This document shows positions 60,670 to 64,000 of a DNA stretch of 64,000 bases, piece by piece. The stretch covers positions 22,935,723 through 22,999,722 of the forward strand of contig CM038711.1 in assembly GCA_021613375.1 (NCBI GenBank), given 5' to 3'. A program made the translations under genes and the position numbers. Every line of letters begins with the position of its first letter. Within the stretch, counting starts at the first letter, position 1. The notes below the pieces were generated by a model. That model was not told where the DNA came from. It did not search any database and was given only the letters and a program-made list of their open reading frames with translations. Source of the stretch: Megaleporinus macrocephalus (Eukaryota; Chordata; Actinopteri; Characiformes; Anostomidae).

Positions 60670-62342
60670 CTATAACCAGCAAATGTCTTCACTATATAAA
60701 TTAAAGAAAATGATTTCACTCACTCAACACTTTACCACACTCATATATCATAAAAAACACAAACTGTAAGTCACAGTAGCCAGCCTGGTATTGAATCAGA
60801 GAAAGAAGATGGTGATAATAGTGATGAAGGGGTACGCGTATGAGTAGTGGGATGCCTGGTCCGCCTGGCCCATCGCTTCAATAATAGATCCTTTAGTTCA
60901 GTAGCTCATGACTTTTTAAAAAGGCTGGACAAACAGAATCCTCTTGCTTACATCAGCTCCTTTTCAGCCCCTGTGTTCCATTAGAACGCAAAAGAAACAC
61001 AGGAGCCGTGGAGGGAAAATATACACGTCTGCGCTCGGACAAGCGCGATCCGTCCTGCTGTACAAATCACTGCCCGATGGGGCTTCTATTAGCCGCGTAA
61101 CCTTTCAGATGACAAGCCAGGCCCATCCGCCTGCTCTTTGGGAATGTATCAAGACAAATCTGAACCAGAGCCAGGAGACTGGCCGAGAGATAAAGAGAAC
61201 GAGCAAGAGGGCGTCGGGGATGAACGGAGGCAAAGTGAAAATGAAGAGCGGAGAAAAGCAAGGAGAGGAACAGGCATGGGGACATGTAGTGAATGAGGAA
61301 ATACTGAGATGTACACTGCCAGGCGAAAGTTTAGGGACATGTATGTATTATGTATGTATTATGTGTTATGTTTTCATACATACATATATATATATATGTA
61401 AACATAGCACATATTTTAACAAGTACACTTAAAATGTGAAACTGCACTGTTGTTGGTTTAGTGAGTCTTTGGGTGGTCAATGCTCGTCTTTTCTGTAAAA
61501 GCATCCCAAAAACTTATCTAACACTTAGTAAGGTTGCACAGACTAGTTTAGTGCACAGTGTGACTATATTATGTAAACTATAATAATGCACTGAATCTTA
61601 AAATATATAACTGAAGATATGTGCTCAGAATCTGGAACAACAGAAATCGCAAACATAATCCCTATGCTTGCGTCATGTGTGTGCATGAGGAGAAGTCCAA
61701 TTCTGTGAGGTAGGAGGAATGTAATGCAGCATCTCCATCTAAAATGACTGACTGCAGTATTTGGCTAGAGGTTTTGGGCATATTTGTGGTCTTCTGTCTT
61801 ACTGCCTCCTAATTTGCCCAAGCTTAATGAATATCTGGATTCATATCTTCATATCTGGATTCAGCGTCATATCTTGTGCGCAAGACTTACTTCCCACTTG
61901 CTTCTGATACCATCTACTAGCACACCGTGGTACTCTGTATGTCTTTTAACTGTTCTCTCTTCACGACATGCTGCATCCTGGTTCATTTCTGTAAACAGTG
62001 TTCTTGTCAGAATTGACAGGACTGGTCTCCAGTCACCATGACAATATGTTGAGGTGTCCGACTATTAATAAGCACAAAGAAAGTGCTCTTTTGCATTAAA
62101 ACGATTTGGAAATGTGAAGTGTCCCCAAACTTTTGCAGGACCGTGTACATACAGCTCATCTGCAGGAAGCTGCTGCGGAAATGTGTGAGCCTGAACCTTT
62201 TCTCTCTCTTCTCACACGTCTTTATTAGACTGGCCTGTCGCTGGGTTGGAGGAACAAAAGCGAGTGTGTTGCGGATGTGTGTGGGCCTCGTTCCTGAAGG
62301 CTGCTGCAGAGGCTGCAAGGCTGCGGCAGTGTGTCACACCAA
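60666..62342. other. Non-coding; conserved-element-like stretch at 60900-61200
   Basis: 60900-61200 is repeat-free and GC-balanced, with CAATAATAGATCC just before it and TATTAGCCGCGTAACC inside it. A short TA tract is at 61384-61397. A 162-codon + strand frame (60944-61432) overlaps it but has no domain and no codon structure that I trust. Confidence 0.3.
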
Positions 62343-62533
62343 ACACACACATATACAAACAGCCACACACACACATACACGCGTGCACAAAGGCGGCACA
62401 CAAACACTCTTGGGAACACACGGCCGTGTTTGCTGAGGGGTCTTTTCAACGAGCCCAAGATTCAACCTTCAGCAAACAAGAGAGACAGCCCAAGGCCACT
62501 GTGGAGGAGAGAAAGAGAGAGAAAGAAAGAGAA
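62343..62533. repeat. CA-rich and GA-rich tracts
   Basis: Interrupted (CA)n at 62343-62381 and (GA)n at 62505-62533. Confidence 0.85.
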
Positions 62534-63329
62534 CACTCTCCTCCTCACATTTTCAAACAGCCTCTCCTTCTCCCTCTTCTTTATAAGGATTTTCTACCGT
62601 TTTTCTACCGCACCCTAGCATTCGATCAGGGAAGCATCTAGAAATGTTTTCTACTCTGCTTTTCTATGTATTCAAAAAGAGTGAGAGGAAGCATAAAACT
62701 AAATATACATAATAATAAATATGTTGTATTTTAATTTTGCCTGGACACATACACATACATTATATACATTGTACTGCATGTGGATATTATTACATGCAGC
62801 TGCACAGCTTTATACTGTCTGAGTATTTTAAACTGAATGGACTAACAGAAATGGTCCAAATGACTAAAATCTCACTACAGTACTCTACATAAAAGTAAAG
62901 AACGTGTTATTTAGCATGTCAGTTACTGTTTTGGAGGTTCATTGAGAAAGTTTTATTTGACCGCTAAGCCTTTTTAGGACAAAGAAGCCTTTTATAATTC
63001 AGTACAAGGATGCCGACACCACAGAAAACAGAATTGTCTGAATTTATACTCTTTATGTGTATGTGTCTTGTTTTCAAATACATTCTTTAAAAATAAAGCT
63101 ACTGAAAAAGGTTTCTTTGGTGCAATAGCATAAAAGAAACACCTTTAGTTCCACCCAAGCAAATCTGCATAATTACATGGGTAAGATGCAAACAAAGTGG
63201 TTTGATGTGAAAGAGAAACTGAGAAACACACCCCTTGTAAACAAAATTAAAAGAAATTCTAGAAATTAATCAATTTTGGTGAATTAGCTTCATCTCACAC
63301 TCAATCTACAACTTTTAATTGAAGTCAAT
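62534..63329. other. Non-coding, nothing recognised
   Basis: AT-rich; no supported features. Confidence 0.3.
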
Positions 63330-63745
63330 TGTGCCATAATTAATGATAAGCCTGCATTTAATGCTTCGTACAACCTCTGCTCGCCAATGAAACAGCACCT
63401 AGTCTTCTCTTGTAACATCTTCGAAAATTGGAGAATACAGAGCAGGGAATTTGAGGCCATTCCTTTTTACAGAATCTCTCCAGATCATCCAGGGTCTCCA
63501 GAGTCCTGGGTCCTCCCTTGTGCACTCTCCTTTTCAGCTCACTCAGTTGTAGCTTTTCTATGGGGTGTGGATGAGGGAGACAGAGACAGATCTGTCAAAA
63601 TGAATGTTTGGAGAAAAAACAGCCCCACAAAACAGAACCTCTACCATAACTTAATGGACATCAGGTTCCTTTCAGGGTAGTCATTCTTCGTTTTGTTTCA
63701 TCTGAGCTCAGAACGGGATTCCAGGGGTGCCAATAATTCAATAAT
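63330..63745 (-). mobile_element. Decayed Tc1-type element, family C, with internal deletion
   Basis: AATGCTTCGTACAACCTCTG, GGCCATTCCTTTTTACAGAA, TCTCTCCAGATCATCCAGGG and TTTTCTATGGGGTGTGGATG are the start of a well-known Tc1 text (transposase on minus strand). It then jumps to AAAACAGCCCCACAAAACAG, TTTGTTTCATCTGAGCTCAG and GGGATTCCAGGGGTGCCAAT. Most of the transposase is deleted. Third Tc1 lineage in the right end of the window. Confidence 0.65.
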
Positions 63746-63809
63746 AATTTAATGCTGGTAACATTTTCCTATAAATACATTTGCTAGCCTCTTGTTAGAA
63801 TTTTCCCAT

Positions 63810-63882
63810 TCACCTTAAATGGCACTGTGGTTACTTCCGGGCTCCTGAGACATTGCAATAACTGCTGCACCATTTAAGGTGG
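63810..63882. repeat. Short palindromic MITE-like element
   Basis: CACCTTAAATGGCACTGTGG (63811-63830) faces its inverted relative TAACTGCTGCACCATTTAAG followed by GTGG at the right end. Related single arms occur at 3787-3814 and 40057-40083, so this is a dispersed family, here as a fold-back of about 73 bp. Confidence 0.5.
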
Positions 63883-64000
63883 AATAAGACGCTGGTGAAT
63901 AGGAAGGTGAATGCAAGCAACAGAATGGAAAAGTGCTGTGGTGGGAAATGTCTTGCAGCCACTATGATAGCACCTCCTAATTTAAGCTGTAAGAACATGA

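Noticed and set aside
60944..61432. 162-codon + strand frame
   Set aside because: No recognisable domain; the residues follow base composition, and the C-terminal part crosses a TA-rich tract. Kept only as a question under the conserved-block finding.
1..64000. tRNA, rRNA or known microRNA genes
   Set aside because: I scanned by eye for A/B-box tRNA cores and for familiar microRNA seeds with hairpins and found none convincing; only a short SINE-like fragment at 50640.

Overview
The window looks like about 64 kb of AT-rich, gene-poor DNA from a ray-finned fish. The evidence is the repeat content: several Tc1-type relics with TA target sites, hAT elements with 8-bp target duplications, LTRs of a compact fish type with 5-bp duplications, dense (CA)n, (TA)n and (GA)n tracts, and four large minisatellites. 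No open frame has the length of a bacterial gene, and no known host gene can be read end to end. The species cannot be told from the sequence; all family names come from recognising sequence text, not from a search.

Left part (1-19 kb). A CpG-containing stretch at 554-621 combines ATGGCG, a ZNF143-type motif, a CRE-like site and an NRF1-like site, and looks like a real promoter. Downstream are three short exon candidates on the + strand (1472-1554, about 11228-11333, 14350-14394). They join without a phase error into a predicted coiled-coil protein of about 77 residues. I do not recognise it, and it is the best candidate for an undescribed gene. Its introns are full of mobile DNA: a Harbinger-like MITE (2881-3434), a hAT MITE (3912-4832), a complete non-autonomous LTR element (7188-8827, TGGTA duplication), a deleted Tc1 element (9517-10599), and a minisatellite that repeats the perfect CRE TGACGTCA (12291-12969). 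Beyond it lies a 29-bp minisatellite (17632-18840).

Middle part (19-45 kb). This is mostly unique non-coding DNA with microsatellites, a 19-bp minisatellite whose minus strand is open in all frames (32205-32684), a palindromic MITE (43170-43408), and a few stretches that could be conserved regulatory DNA but cannot be proven so from one genome.

Right part (45-64 kb). A 5.2-kb hAT element (45271-50449, TTGTGGA duplication) has swollen around about 55 tandem copies of a 71-bp unit. Two solo LTRs (50869-51213 and 52039-52424), a decayed ZBED/hAT transposase (57290-57900, minus strand) and three more Tc1-type relics (58.7, 59.3-60.2 and 63.3-63.7 kb) follow. The overall picture is an intron or intergenic desert shaped by DNA transposons and tandem-repeat growth, with one possible small host gene at the left.
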